From Ectocarpus siliculosus (Eukaryota > Sar > Phaeophyceae > Ectocarpales > Ectocarpaceae), in contig FN649738.1 in assembly GCA_000310025.1 (NCBI GenBank), positions 3,032-67,031 on the forward strand: DNA of 64,000 bases, read 5' to 3'. Both the position numbers and the translations under genes were made by a program. Positions 12,510 through 23,900 of the stretch are shown in pieces (positions within the stretch are counted from its first letter, which is position 1; each line of letters begins with the position of its first letter). The notes under the pieces are model-generated. The model searched no databases. It had not been told where the DNA came from and saw only the letters and a program-made list of their open reading frames with translations.

Positions 12510-13575
12510 GTGTGCTCGATGCCCATCGATGCCCGATGCCCGATGCCCGACAGAGTAGACAGAGCCAGCTTCTGGCCAACCTCGAAATGCGGCCGCTCCT
12601 GGCTCCCGGCATCGCAGAAGGCCCCGCCTCACCCCTGCCCCCAGTTCTTGGGGGTTAGCGGCCGCCTGGATCACGTCAGTATTTTCTTCGTGTTTTTTGT
12701 CGCACCTCCGTGCGATCCCTCCGACCGATGCGATCCCTCCGACCCTGTGAGGAAATGCAAAAAAACTCATTGCATTTCACGGCACCCTGGTGAGATCTCT
12801 CCGACCGGTGCGATGCCCATTGAAGTACACACAGCGGCCTTTTTACTCGTGCTACGACGACGGTGTTGCGTGCACGCACCCCGGTGCCATCTCCCCGACT
12901 GAGTATTGGTACCAGTGTTCACAAGCAGACGATGTGCGGTACCGTACTAGAACGTTGGCTGGTAAGTAGCCATGGGATTGAATGCGAGTTTGTCTATGGC
13001 GTGACAAGGACAACAAACGATGTGGTTTCCATCTGGGGTACCGCTACATACGGTATCACGTTGTCTCCTTTCATTTCGGTCTTCAACAACAACAACAACA
13101 ACAACAACAACTAATGAACAATACCAGTGCGCATGCAGCAGCGCACATACATACATTTATTTGATTTCCTTGCCTAAGGTGGGGGTAAGTTACGACTCGT
13201 ACGTTGTGTACTTACTAAATACTTGGTTGGGTGGTCTACGTTTTGAAACTTCATACCGACAACAAGCAAACAACAGACAATCCCGCGAGAACTGCGCCGA
13301 CCGTACATACGTACATGAAGGAGTGTGGCGCTCCGCTGATACCGTCACCGCACATGTGAAAGGGGGATGTACCTCTTTACGGCAGCTCAGAAATAATAGT
13401 TCAATCAAGGATTGTCCGAGAGTCGGTGAGATCGCACCGGGTGCGATCTCATTGACCCCGTCTACGTAAGTATACAATCCAATCATACCGTTATTATTGT
13501 GTTTTTCCTCACCACCAATGCTATCTTCCCGACCGCCGTTTTCTCTCCGCCCGGTGCCACCTCTCCGACTGACTC
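12510..13575. repeat. Cluster of diverged GGTGCGATCTCTCCGACTGA-like repeats
   Basis: Related copies are seen near 12519-12550 (CGATGCC tandem), 12711-12752, 12787-12815, 12888-12905 and 13550-13570. They share a core of the form GGTGCRATCTCTCCGAC. At 13427-13451 the core occurs as a perfect inverted repeat, an 11-bp stem TGAGATCGCAC with a CGG loop. Origin unknown; a decayed mini-element is possible. Confidence 0.6.
13084..13111 (+). repeat. (AAC)n microsatellite
   Basis: About nine AAC/CAA units in non-coding sequence. Confidence 0.9.
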
Positions 13576-14362
13576 TTACGGCATGCAGCAAGCACCTACC
13601 TATGTAATAATACCGCCGGCATGCGTTGTGTGCGCAAAGGGAAACAGCACAAGTTACGTGCGGCGGCACCCCATGCGGGAATAGGGGCTGCGGGCTTGTT
13701 GTGTGCGTTGGTTAATTTTTTTTCCATCGTGTGTTCGTTTTCGTCGGGTACTGTACCACCTCGTCGCTGCCAGTGGGGCCTTAGCCGTGCGTCGTCATGT
13801 TTCTACACTCCAGCAGAGCGTACATCGCCATTTCCTCTCACACGTGCACTCCCCGTTGTCATTACTTTCTTTTTGTCCGTCCTCTTCTTGCGTACTGGTA
13901 TGAATTGCTTCTTCTAGACTCCTTGCCATAGTCTATGTTCGCAGGAGAACGTGAATAATGCACAGGATATGGCGATATCCCTGTTGCGGAGAGAAGGACC
14001 CCCCCAAGCTGTCCTGCTATGGAGAGCTCAGCGCAATCGCTGGGTGAAACGCCTTTTTTCGGTGGGTCTATTCTTCGCGCGGGTAGCGACGGTCATCATC
14101 TGGACGTTGAAGCAGGCCATATGGGGGAGTCTTCGAGAAGTCAGACTGCGGATTGTCTGCGGTAGTCGTATTGTTATCGATTGCCGCGGGATCGCCGTAT
14201 TCTCGATTTTTCGGAGGTATTCCTTAACGGCACTCTGTTTGCGTACCTTACCGTGCCCGACTACGTCGGCTGTAACAGCCTCGCGAGAACCCTACATGTA
14301 CCGAGCTAAATGAGCCGTGTGATCTCCCGAGGAGAAGTTCAGGCTTTCGTCTAAAAGCGGGT

Positions 14363-15001
14363 GTGCCTCTGGACCGCTGCGCGCTCAACGGGCGAAGGAC
14401 TGAAAGGTTTGTGCCCTGCCATGCCATTGTTGGACCTTTCCAGCACCTACCAGTATGGGGGAAGAGCCCAACACCAACAAAGACTTTTGCCACTGCACCC
14501 GCCAGGTTCGGAAGGGTGACAATCGCCTCTCTAGTGCTGGTTTCTGGTGTCGAGCTGGTGGAGTCATTGATTGCTAAGCTACGTGTACTTGAGGGATCCT
14601 TTGGCAGGAAGCGGTCTCGTGGCGGCGGGGAGGCAGAGGGGATATTCGTAGTTCATGTGGCTTTTGCTTTCGCAAGCACACTTGGTACGTATCGCCGGCG
14701 ACAATCGTGCTCCTGTTGGAGAATGGCATGGTGACGATGCAATCGGCAGTACTCGGGACACTGGCAGGGGCGTTATTTTATTACTCGGGGACCATTGCAT
14801 ACAAACTTGTTCCCGCACGTCGGTGCGTTGGGGGACGCTTTGGTCTGGCTGGGTGCCGGCTTGACAGAAGTTAGTGTAATCCTGTGCTTGACGTGGAGGT
14901 TGTTACGTGCTTGGGTCATTCACGATTGGAACGATGGTATGTGGAGTGACTTAAAGGGTACGAAGTCGTTGGTTCCATCGCCTTCGCGGTGCTCGGGCTG
15001 A
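14363..15001 (+). pseudogene. Possible membrane-protein remnant, plus strand
   Basis: I do not recognise this. Several plus-strand stretches look coding but lie in different frames. A segment with GRVTIASLVLVSGVELVESL begins in the frame open from 14363. A hydrophobic stretch around 14728-14790 (SAVLGTLAGALFYYSGTIAY) is in a second frame. Another from 14795 (LGAGLTEVSVILCLTWRLL) is back in the first. Either small introns or frameshifts would be needed to join them. A preceding frame at 14180-14310 (LDFSEVFLNGTLFAYLTV) may belong to the same locus. A decayed multi-pass membrane protein is the simplest reading, but chance open frames are not excluded. Confidence 0.22.
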
Positions 15002-15517
15002 CCGCGGTATCGACAGACCGTGTATTGCTAAAAGAGCTGAAGAAAGCGATAATCCAACAGGAGCTACCGTGGGTTGAGGTACTGCTGTAGTGTGGCTGTT
15101 GGGCGACGAACCTGTTATCCAGTCAATTTCGCGACCGTCGAACAACAACTTGGTACTACCCAAGAGCTTCTGTCTCGCAGGTTCGAAATTTGCGTTAGTG
15201 TTTGTGCTCGTGCCAGCTGCTCTTACAGCTTCAAGGTAACGCAAGAAGGCGACGGGCCCGTGGCACCTGCCCTTCCAGAAGTCATGTACATACAGTAGTT
15301 CGTGAATTGCACCCAGTACTAAGAGGATAGAGGTTCCAATGAGTGATAGTGCGATTGAAGTCGACACTTTCTGGGGGGCAATACGCATCACGTAGCTCTC
15401 TCTGCGGACATCGACTATTATTCTGCCGCGCGACTCATGCAGAAGAGAGAAGTGCGCGGGGTAGTGTAGCATGGTTGAGCAGTAAAATTTAGGATTGATC
15501 GTCCCAGTGGAAATCAT
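14951..15517 (-). CDS. Hypothetical protein with one transmembrane segment
   Basis: An open frame of 188 codons with no recognised domain. It contains a hydrophobic helix (SIALSLIGTSILLVLGAIHE) about one third of the way along, and little competition from the opposite strand over its first two thirds. No splice sites or neighbours support it further. It could be a single-exon gene, part of a longer one, or chance. Confidence 0.25.
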   Translation of the reverse strand: MISTGTINPKFYCSTMLHYPAHFSLLHESRGRIIVDVRRESYVMRIAPQKVSTSIALSLIGTSILLVLGAIHELLYVHDFWKGRCHGPVAFLRYLEAVRAAGTSTNTNANFEPARQKLLGSTKLLFDGREIDWITGSSPNSHTTAVPQPTVAPVGLSLSSALLAIHGLSIPRSARAPRRRWNQRLRTL

Positions 15518-18500
15518 ACTCGCAGGCCAACGTTGGTGTCAGGCGGTATGGCATCTAGTGTACCATAGCTCGCTCTATTGATGGAGGGAGCGCTTCTCTG
15601 CACGGCAATAGACCCCCCGATCCCAGCACTCTGTATGTTGAGTGAGCGTCGCGGGGGGCAACGTCGCTACGCTCGGCTCGTCGACCTCGGCCCTCGAAGG
15701 TCCTCGACCTTGGGTCAGTTGTTACCCACGCTCGATAGCCTTACGTCGTGAGCATGCCGGTAGGCACATACTAGAAGCCAGCTCCATGCATTTATTGTTT
15801 GTGAGGTGATGTGCATGCGAGGAGTGAGTGACAATTTCACTCTTCTAGTACTCTGTCGGTGTTGTGATGGATGGAAACAGGGATGATGATAAAGGATGCG
15901 GAGGCGTAAATCTCCGTGCACCATGATGCGCCACTGTCTGAACGTGCACCACAGATGTACAGTCATTGATACGATGATGCCCTATTGTACCGTTCGTTGT
16001 TGTTGGGATTACAGTAGGTACATGGTGTTTTTCACACTTCACAGCTGCCGTCAGGAAAAATTCCCGCGCATTGACTCGCCGAGAGGATCACAACAACTCG
16101 TTTGCGGTGCCGTCACATAAATCGTCACAAAAAGTGGGGCGGGGAGAGAGCATGATCCAACAGCCCACATCCACGGCCTGCTGACTTCCAACAATCATCT
16201 TCCATGTCGAGATGATGTTGAGTTCGGCTCGGAGGGGTCGGTCCGAATCGAACCATGCAGTTGAAACTGACTGCACAAAAAAGTTGGCAACGAGAGCCGC
16301 ACCCTTACGGTGTGCACATTTGATTTGATTGTTCATGGACCACAACAAGTCCAACATACTTGGGTTATGTATACTACTAATACCGGAAGCCCTTGTTCTA
16401 CCTTAACGTTGTTTTTCAGACCCCGGACGACCATCATCACTACTACACACCGTCAGCGAGGGATTGGTTCTACCAGCCTATCCATTCGGTCAGAGGAAAG
16501 GAAAAGAAAAAAAATACGATGCGCCCACCCCGCGCGTACCACCAAACATCGGCAGACTCCTAAATAGCGAGCAAACCCTACAACACATACACCCCGTCGG
16601 CAACAAGTCTCAAAACCAAATCAAGGAGAAAGGGAGGACAAGTTTGTACATGGCTTCTTGGAAAGGGCACGCGGAGAGTGCCCCTAGGTTCGTTTCCAGA
16701 AACAGCAACACTCTCCGCGTACCAAAAAACACAACATCAACTATTTCTACCCAAACCACCCATGAGAACGCAACACCCCCAAAATACAAGACACACTTTG
16801 AGGAAAATGCTTATCAAGAGCAAGAACAAAGACAAGGGGCAAGATACGATTACCATAAAACACCTACACACTACTCTAATTTTTGTCTGACAGCAACAGG
16901 ACACGGCGTAAACTCCACGGGCAAGGGGGGGGTCCATCCGGGTAGGGCTGATTTAAGTCAGATGCGCCTGGTTCCCCTGGCCCCCCTTTTTAAATTATTC
17001 GTCACGACACAAAAAACATACCATGCCGCCGTTATGCTCTCTGGCGGCGGTGGCAGATGTCCCGCAGCAACCAACCAGAAACATGCAATGATTCAACTCC
17101 TTCCACTGCAAAGAAACAGGGTTCTACCTCCAAGCCAGATCTTGCACCAACAGGGAAGGAATGAACGTCAAGACCCACCCATTCACCCGTGGTTGCGAAA
17201 TACGCACATACGTCAACGGGTCCACCAGCCACGCGAAGACAAAAAGAAAAACGTTCCACGAGCTTGAGGGTCATGCAAGAGGAAACGTCAGCATTCCGAG
17301 CGAAAAAAAAAAACGAGCCCGCCACTCTCCGTAGCGCCACTGGCACTCACCGCGGGACAGCAAACACGCCGGGGTAGCCACCCACCAAGATAACCGGACC
17401 CCATTCATTAACGCTGTTGGTTAGGCGTGCTCGCGAAACGCTCCTCATCAACAGCAGCATTGCCCCCCCCCCCGCAAAAAAAAAATGCCTGGGTGAAACA
17501 CACGACCACACCCACACACGCTGGGATCACTCGCTCGTCAGAAGGGTCGCCAAACCGGGATGGGGCTGCCGGGACCGCGGCCGAATTAAAGCCGCCCGGG
17601 ATCGACTCACAACTGCAGCGGCAACACCCACACGACCACGGGAACAAAATAAACCAAGGGGCTGAACCGCACGATCACCACTACTCTACTTCGTCGCCTA
17701 CAAACAGCCGTGATGATACGCTCGTGGAGCAAAGAGAGACCCAACTCTAGCAGATGTGACTCAAACGGGTGCATGTTGCTGCAGGCAGCAATACCCCCTG
17801 CGTGCAGTGAGGTCTTATCGCGCGACGTCAACGTCACGTAAAAAAACGGCGTCGTGATTCACAACGACTTCCCAACAGCCTTTACCCTCAACCATCCCCC
17901 ACGGGAGCGCGAATTCTGAAAAACATTCCCCCCGAACACTACCACACGCCCGTGTCGCCCTACGATATACCGCCCTTGTTCCCTCTCTCTTTCTCCCAAC
18001 TACTGTTGTATTTAGCAAACAAACTGCGAAATGCATCCAGACTGCGGTGTGTGGTACCTGTCGGTGTACATGCACGACCCCCCACACATTCACCAGAAAA
18101 ACGCCTCCAACGAACCGGCACACTCTATCTCCCCTCTCTCCCTCCCTTCCAACGAACAGACGGACTTAATACACGAATACGGCCCCCCGCTACACCCCAC
18201 GCAGGCACACAAGCTCAAGGCACGTATATGACTTGCCTCCTCCTCTGAGTCCGAGAAACGACGCTCGCCGCGCGGGCGGACCCCTGCCTGCATGCCACAC
18301 GAAACACTTCCCGCGCGGTGCCCTTGCTGTACGTAAACATGAAGGTTGTAATCTGACACGACACAATAGATTCGGCGGGTTTTGCCCACCCGGCACAAAA
18401 CGTGGAGAATCATCTAGCATGGCGAGGGAGAGCGAGGACGGTAGATACGCACGTTGTACCCGCCATTTTCTTTTCTGTAACAACACTAAACAAAGCGCCG

Positions 18501-18780
18501 CCAGCGTCTACCACCTACAAAGTTCCCTTTGGACTACTTAACACGAGGAAGGCAACCCCGTTGCCGAACATACACAACAAGGCCTCCACTTCGCGACAAC
18601 AAAACAAGGATAACAATAACGATACCGATCACGACGCGACAGCCCGGGCCGAGACGCAACAGGGCATGATATGATAGGCAAATAAACGGCGTCCTCTCTC
18701 CGTCTGTGCCTCCATAAAAGCTCGAGCTCATCAGGCCGGCTGGCCGCACACGTTGGCCAGAAGCATCGTCGGCGTGAGAG
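15518..18780. other. Intergenic or long 3'UTR, weak coding signals only
   Basis: The part nearest 18780 is probably 3'UTR of the 7TM-RGS gene. A minus-strand open frame at 17032-17346 (VERFSFCLRVAGGPVDVCAY) and one at 16088-16357 look somewhat protein-like but have no recognisable domain or start context. A GC-rich palindromic patch of CTCGACC/GGTCGAG elements lies near 15670-15712. Confidence 0.4.
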
Positions 18781-20069
18781 TTAGCACGGCAAGAGGAACA
18801 AGCGCCTTTCGCGACGGCTGGGCGGCATGGAGTTGGCCGCCTTACGGAATTCGTCCGTCTCCAAGAACTTGTGCACGATGTTCGACTCGATCATAAAACG
18901 GATCTGCGAGTAGGCTCGGTCGAAAACGCCGCTGTTGAGACGACGACGGTTGCACGCAGGCAGCACGAGGGAAACCACAACAGTTAGGGTTAAGCATGAG
19001 GCAACACGTCAAGACAGGAAAGCACGGTGGTGTCTGGAGTGCTGAATATATCGTCCATTTGGAAGGTTGCCACTTGCAACCGACAGCTTCGAACGCCCCA
19101 TTTCAGTGAAAGAAACAGCTCTCGCTTTTTCCGCACGCAACACAGCAGACGACATGCAACAAACGCCTTGCCTGCTCACGGACAACGAAATCAGCATCAG
19201 CACCCGCCACGTCACAATCTCCGCAAACCGTACACGTAGACACGAGATGCGTACCTGAGCTCCTCGTCAGAAGGTTCCAAGCCCCTGGCCTCTCTGTTCA
19301 ACATGGCGATGATGTTTTTCTTGTCCGTGTAGCTGAATGAAAGGGTAGTCAAATAGCGGGGGCGGTTAGGGGTGTTGGGGGTTACAGCAGTACGCGTGTG
19401 AATGTTTGTCGCCCTTGTATACGCATAAAACCATCCAGGAGGCAGCATGGAAAATCTAGCAAACAAAGTCAACCCACAAGACCAGGCCGGTCAGCAGCCG
19501 ATTGGTGTAGATCTAGGCCTTACTAACTATTGCCTGGAGCGTTTTTCGGTTTCCTCGCAACTCTATCCTCTCGCCCCGGTTCGGCGGGAGAAAAAGTAGG
19601 TAAATTTCACCGCATATACGTCCACGTTTCTCTGGGTGGAATACTGCAAACCTCGGAAACTACTGCGGTCAATGGCAACGTTATGGGATATATACCGAAG
19701 GCTGGCGCTAGGTATCCGAGAAACACGCCTCTACCAAATCCCTAGGGGCGGCGGCGGCGGTGGAGAATAAACCGCATCCGACACGAAGGGTACCCTCAGG
19801 ATTTTGCCACGACGCCCGCCCGCCCGATGATGTGGAAAATAAAGCCTCTGCGGTACGTGCTACAACAGGCAGTGCGGCCTACATATGCTCGACGGCTGGC
19901 ACGAAAGAAGACAAAGAAGCCCGAGTCTACACCCGCATCTCTAGGCTAGTTCTTGCTGGTAATCGCGAGTAGATCTGTGAGTCGACACTGCATAATACTC
20001 GGCACCTCAGCGGAACAAGACGCACTGACGCTGATTGATGCTCGACCATGTCTATGCAAAAAACAAAAT

Positions 20070-20109
<40 letters not shown>

Positions 20110-20922
20110 TGATGTTTGTGGTATTTGCGTTACCTGAGGTTCACTTCATCCGGCGCTCCGTCCTCAACGAACCGCTTCGCGATGGCTTCGAAGGCCTCTA
20201 TCTTGCCGCCTCCTAGCGGGGAAGCGATGGTGTAGTCTTCATTCTGGTACCTGCAAGCCGGGAGTCGGGAGGTGCGGTCAGGGCCAGGGGTCAGGGCTAG
20301 CGCAAGACGGAGGAGAGTACTCGGTGAAACCGCAAATGTCTATGCACGGGCTTCGTGTAAACATGGTCTGGGACAAGAAGGATTGGAGCTGTGGCTTGGG
20401 GGGGGGGGGGGGGGCGTGGCGTCAGGAGTCTACAGGGGGCATGGCAAGATCCTCAGGATGAAACCTACCAGGGCTCTGCGACAGTTGGTTTTTATTGGTC
20501 CCTGGAATGCTACCTTGAGGTAGCTGTGTAGGGTGAAAGTGGTGTGAGGCGAACAGCGCCTGATGTCATCAGAAAAAGAGCACAGCAGGTGCTCTTGCCC
20601 ACCCAAGCGAAGAACATAGAAAAATGTTGGCCAGCTCGCGTCACGGCACCTTCACCTGCCGCTGTGTGAATCTGTCACAACATGCATCTATCCAGAGTCC
20701 TGTGGTGTACCTACATCGGTCAGATTCCATGTGTGATGTGACGTCATATCATGTCATTCCATGTGTCACGTCAACCATGTCATGCCATGCTTTGCAGATA
20801 TGCGCCAACAACTCTTCGGGGAGATCAGAGACAGTGGGGTGCAGCTAGAAACCAGGGTCTAGGGTCAGAGAAGAGAGGGTGAGGGTTTTGTAGAGACCGG
20901 GGGGCGCGGAAACTTCTCAACG

Positions 20923-20965
<43 letters not shown>

Positions 20966-23900
20966 CGCAGCAAAAAGTACCGTGGCCCCACCTTAAAACC
21001 TCCTCCAGAAACCAGACCGACTCCTGGCACAGCGCCCTGTTGGCAAACATCCGGAAGGCCTCCGCCATGGAGTTGTCCAGGGCGATCTTGTCGTAGGTCC
21101 ACATGTGCTGGGCGGCTTCCTCGCTCGGGGTGATCTTCCGCTGTTGGCTCGAGGAGCTCCCTCGCCTGATTGACCGGCAAACGAACAGAGGGGGAGCACG
21201 TCAGGGAAGACCGGAAATATAAACATACTATTACCGTAAAGTGCAATCGATATTAATATTGCCGTTCACAAGTGCAATCGGGGTCCCTGCACAACAGCAG
21301 TGCGGGTATACGTGGGAGGTCGATTTTCACACACCCGCCCTACCCCACGTACTGAACCAAACTCACCCGAGTGTCCATTCGGTGTCAAGGGATTTCACCC
21401 AAACAATACTTGTAGCGCGGCTACCAGGCCAAAAAAGAGAAGCAGCGATATTTGCACAGAGAACATTCGTCGTAGACAATTTTACAGCTGTGCCCCAAGC
21501 TCGGAATCATCGCTTCAGGGGGAGGGGGGGGGGGCGTACTCTTATGTTTTGCATGCCTTAGCGGTTAGACCATTGACCACGCGTCCTCGAGAGGACGGAG
21601 CATTGTTCCCACAGGACCGATCACCGATGGCCAATCGTTCCTTCCTACTTTGCCAAAGGTGGCTCAAAAATGTCTTCCCTAGTCTGTCTATCCTAACGAT
21701 ATCCCTTCCCGCCTTTTCAAACCACTTCCTACTCCCCAGTACAGCTACCGTCCGTTCCTTTTTATTCCATGCCTCAAACATCTCCTTGTACGTCCCTTGT
21801 ATTGGGGGGGGGGGGGCGCAGATTCGCGTCACCCAAGATGCCAGTACCTGGGCTTTTGTGCCCTGGCTGCGGAGCTCCTCAGAACAGCACGAGCCATGGG
21901 AGCCGAGCTCTGGGCCATGGGGCTGAACTTGAGACGGCGGACTGGATCGATGACGCTGCGATCAAAGCGTGCAACGAACGTGTAGAGCGACAGAAACGGA
22001 ACGGCCTTCTTGGACTCGCAGAAAAAAAAAAGAGAAAGCGACGGGTATTCTATCGTGAGCGAGTAGACAAGGTAGAGCAAGCAGCTTTCCACGGCCCTGT
22101 CAGTGTCCTTGCTCTCTTCGTTTAGCGGGGAACGTGATTCGAGCGGGAGAGCGAGTTGGCGAGCAGATCGATCGTCACGCTGGTGCTGTTCAGCGAACTT
22201 CGTTTGTGTCTTTTGCGTTAAACCGCAGGCATATACATACGCACGTACACACCTGAGTCCGAACAACACTGAGATTGTCAAGAGCTGCATGTTGGGCGGG
22301 TTGATGAGGTTCCTGATGTCTCCCGTCAGGTCTTTTTCGAGGAAAAGCTTGACGAACACTGCCAAAGAAAAAAAAGTAAACGTTGCACGACAAGTGGAGC
22401 ACGAAGACAAGACCCGGAAAGTCGAGGAAGAAACTGCTTATCAACCAAATGGGGGACGCCTCCGAGAGAGATGAGGGATGTGACATGGCGACATTCGGTT
22501 GCTCTTGACGGCAACGAGCTGAGCAAGACAGTCGCTGCATGCAGCAGCTGGAGGTGGCTGGCTGGGACAGTGTTGTTGGCGGTATGTTTACAGCAGGTCC
22601 AACATTGCCCCGCGAAAAGTGAAATGGGTGGCAGATCTGACGCATGGCCTTCTGAGGCAAGTTTGGGTATGTACAAAGGTCAAGTTTTCACATCACGTGT
22701 CTGGTGTTCGAAACCACAGCCGTAGGTGTTATTCTAATTATTTGTATTTTCATTTTTTGGGGGGGTACCCTTTTCCTGCGGTGTGCACCGCAAACTGCAA
22801 AGCTGGCCTAATTACAGAAGACGGAGACACTCAACCACGCGCTGCCTTGGGCAGGGGCTGCTGCCTTTGGGAAGCAACCGATGGGCTGACGCCCAGAAAA
22901 GTCGCATCTGCACATTCCTCGAACCGCCGCCCGATGTGTACAGGCAGCAGTTCACGGCTACCAAGCTCACTGGGCATAGATAGAAGACACACACATGCAG
23001 GCCCAAGACCCACCACGCTCGCACCCTCCTGCATGGCAACTATGTTTCGCTTAATCAGGGCACGCAGCGACGCATCAGCTGTCCCTTACCGCTCTGAATG
23101 AGGCCCAGTACGATGATCACCATGAGCTCCCGGCTGATGTGAAACAGGTCATCGATGTACCTGCGGGAAACATAACCCGAAAGGACGAAGACCATACCGC
23201 GGGAGAGACCGTAGCGAACGACAGAGAGAGAGGGGGGGAAGGAGGGAGAGAGAGAGAGAGAGAGAGAGGGAGGGAGGGAGGGAGGGAGGGAGGGAGGGAG
23301 GGAGGAGAGAGAGAGAGAGAGGGAGGGAGGGAGGGAGGGAGGAGAGAGAGAGAGAGGGAGGGAGGGAGGGAGGGAGGAGAGAGAGAGAGAGAGGGAGGGA
23401 GGGAGGGAGGGAGGGAGAGAGACACACACAGACAGAGACAAAGACAGAGATACAGAAATACAAAGAGACAGGTCGGTAAAAAGGACAAGAAAGACAGGTC
23501 AATCGCGAGCAGAAACTTGTGGACGACCAAGACTCGGGGGCCGGCGTAGCACCCGGCGGGAAACGGGGCTCGGTTCAGGCACGCCAAGGCCAAGGGACGA
23601 GGACGCGGTGGCGGCATGAGGGCACAACGGCCGACCAAGGTAGGGTGTGAGTGTCTGCCTCGCTTGGCGCGGTGGTGGTGGAGGGTGATCGCGTACAAGC
23701 TTCTTATCCCATGCCGTCGAGAGGTTAGGGTGCTTGGACAAACCCGGAGGGGTGCGGCGGGTAGACCCGAATACAACCAACCGGAACGCGGTTTCTTTCA
23801 ACGTCGACACTCACCACACCACGGGGAGCAGGCAGATTTGCGTTATCTGCAGCACCAGCGTGCAAAGCCACTTCACGCCCGCTTGATGGTCGCGGTACTC

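Larger units (their letters stand above)
11554..14350. other. Upstream region of the phosphatase gene; repeat-rich, no firm gene
   Basis: The stretch holds the presumed phosphatase promoter and 5'UTR, a (CTG)n run, a family of short diverged repeats with a hairpin (12.5-13.6 kb) and an (AAC)n run. Long open frames on the minus strand (11774-12283) are driven by the CTG repeat and show no domain. Confidence 0.5.

Noticed and set aside
16464-17267. 267-codon plus-strand open frame
   Set aside because: Composition is Gln/Lys/Thr/His-rich with no domain. The opposite strand looks at least as protein-like, there is no start context, and it lies in probable 3'UTR or intergenic DNA.
21555-21640. 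tRNA-like D arm (TTAGCGGTTAGACC)
   Set aside because: No anticodon or T arm in the right place; lies in an intron of the 7TM-RGS gene.
23226-23421. CRISPR-like array
   Set aside because: The repeats are simple purine units without unique spacers, in a eukaryotic intron.
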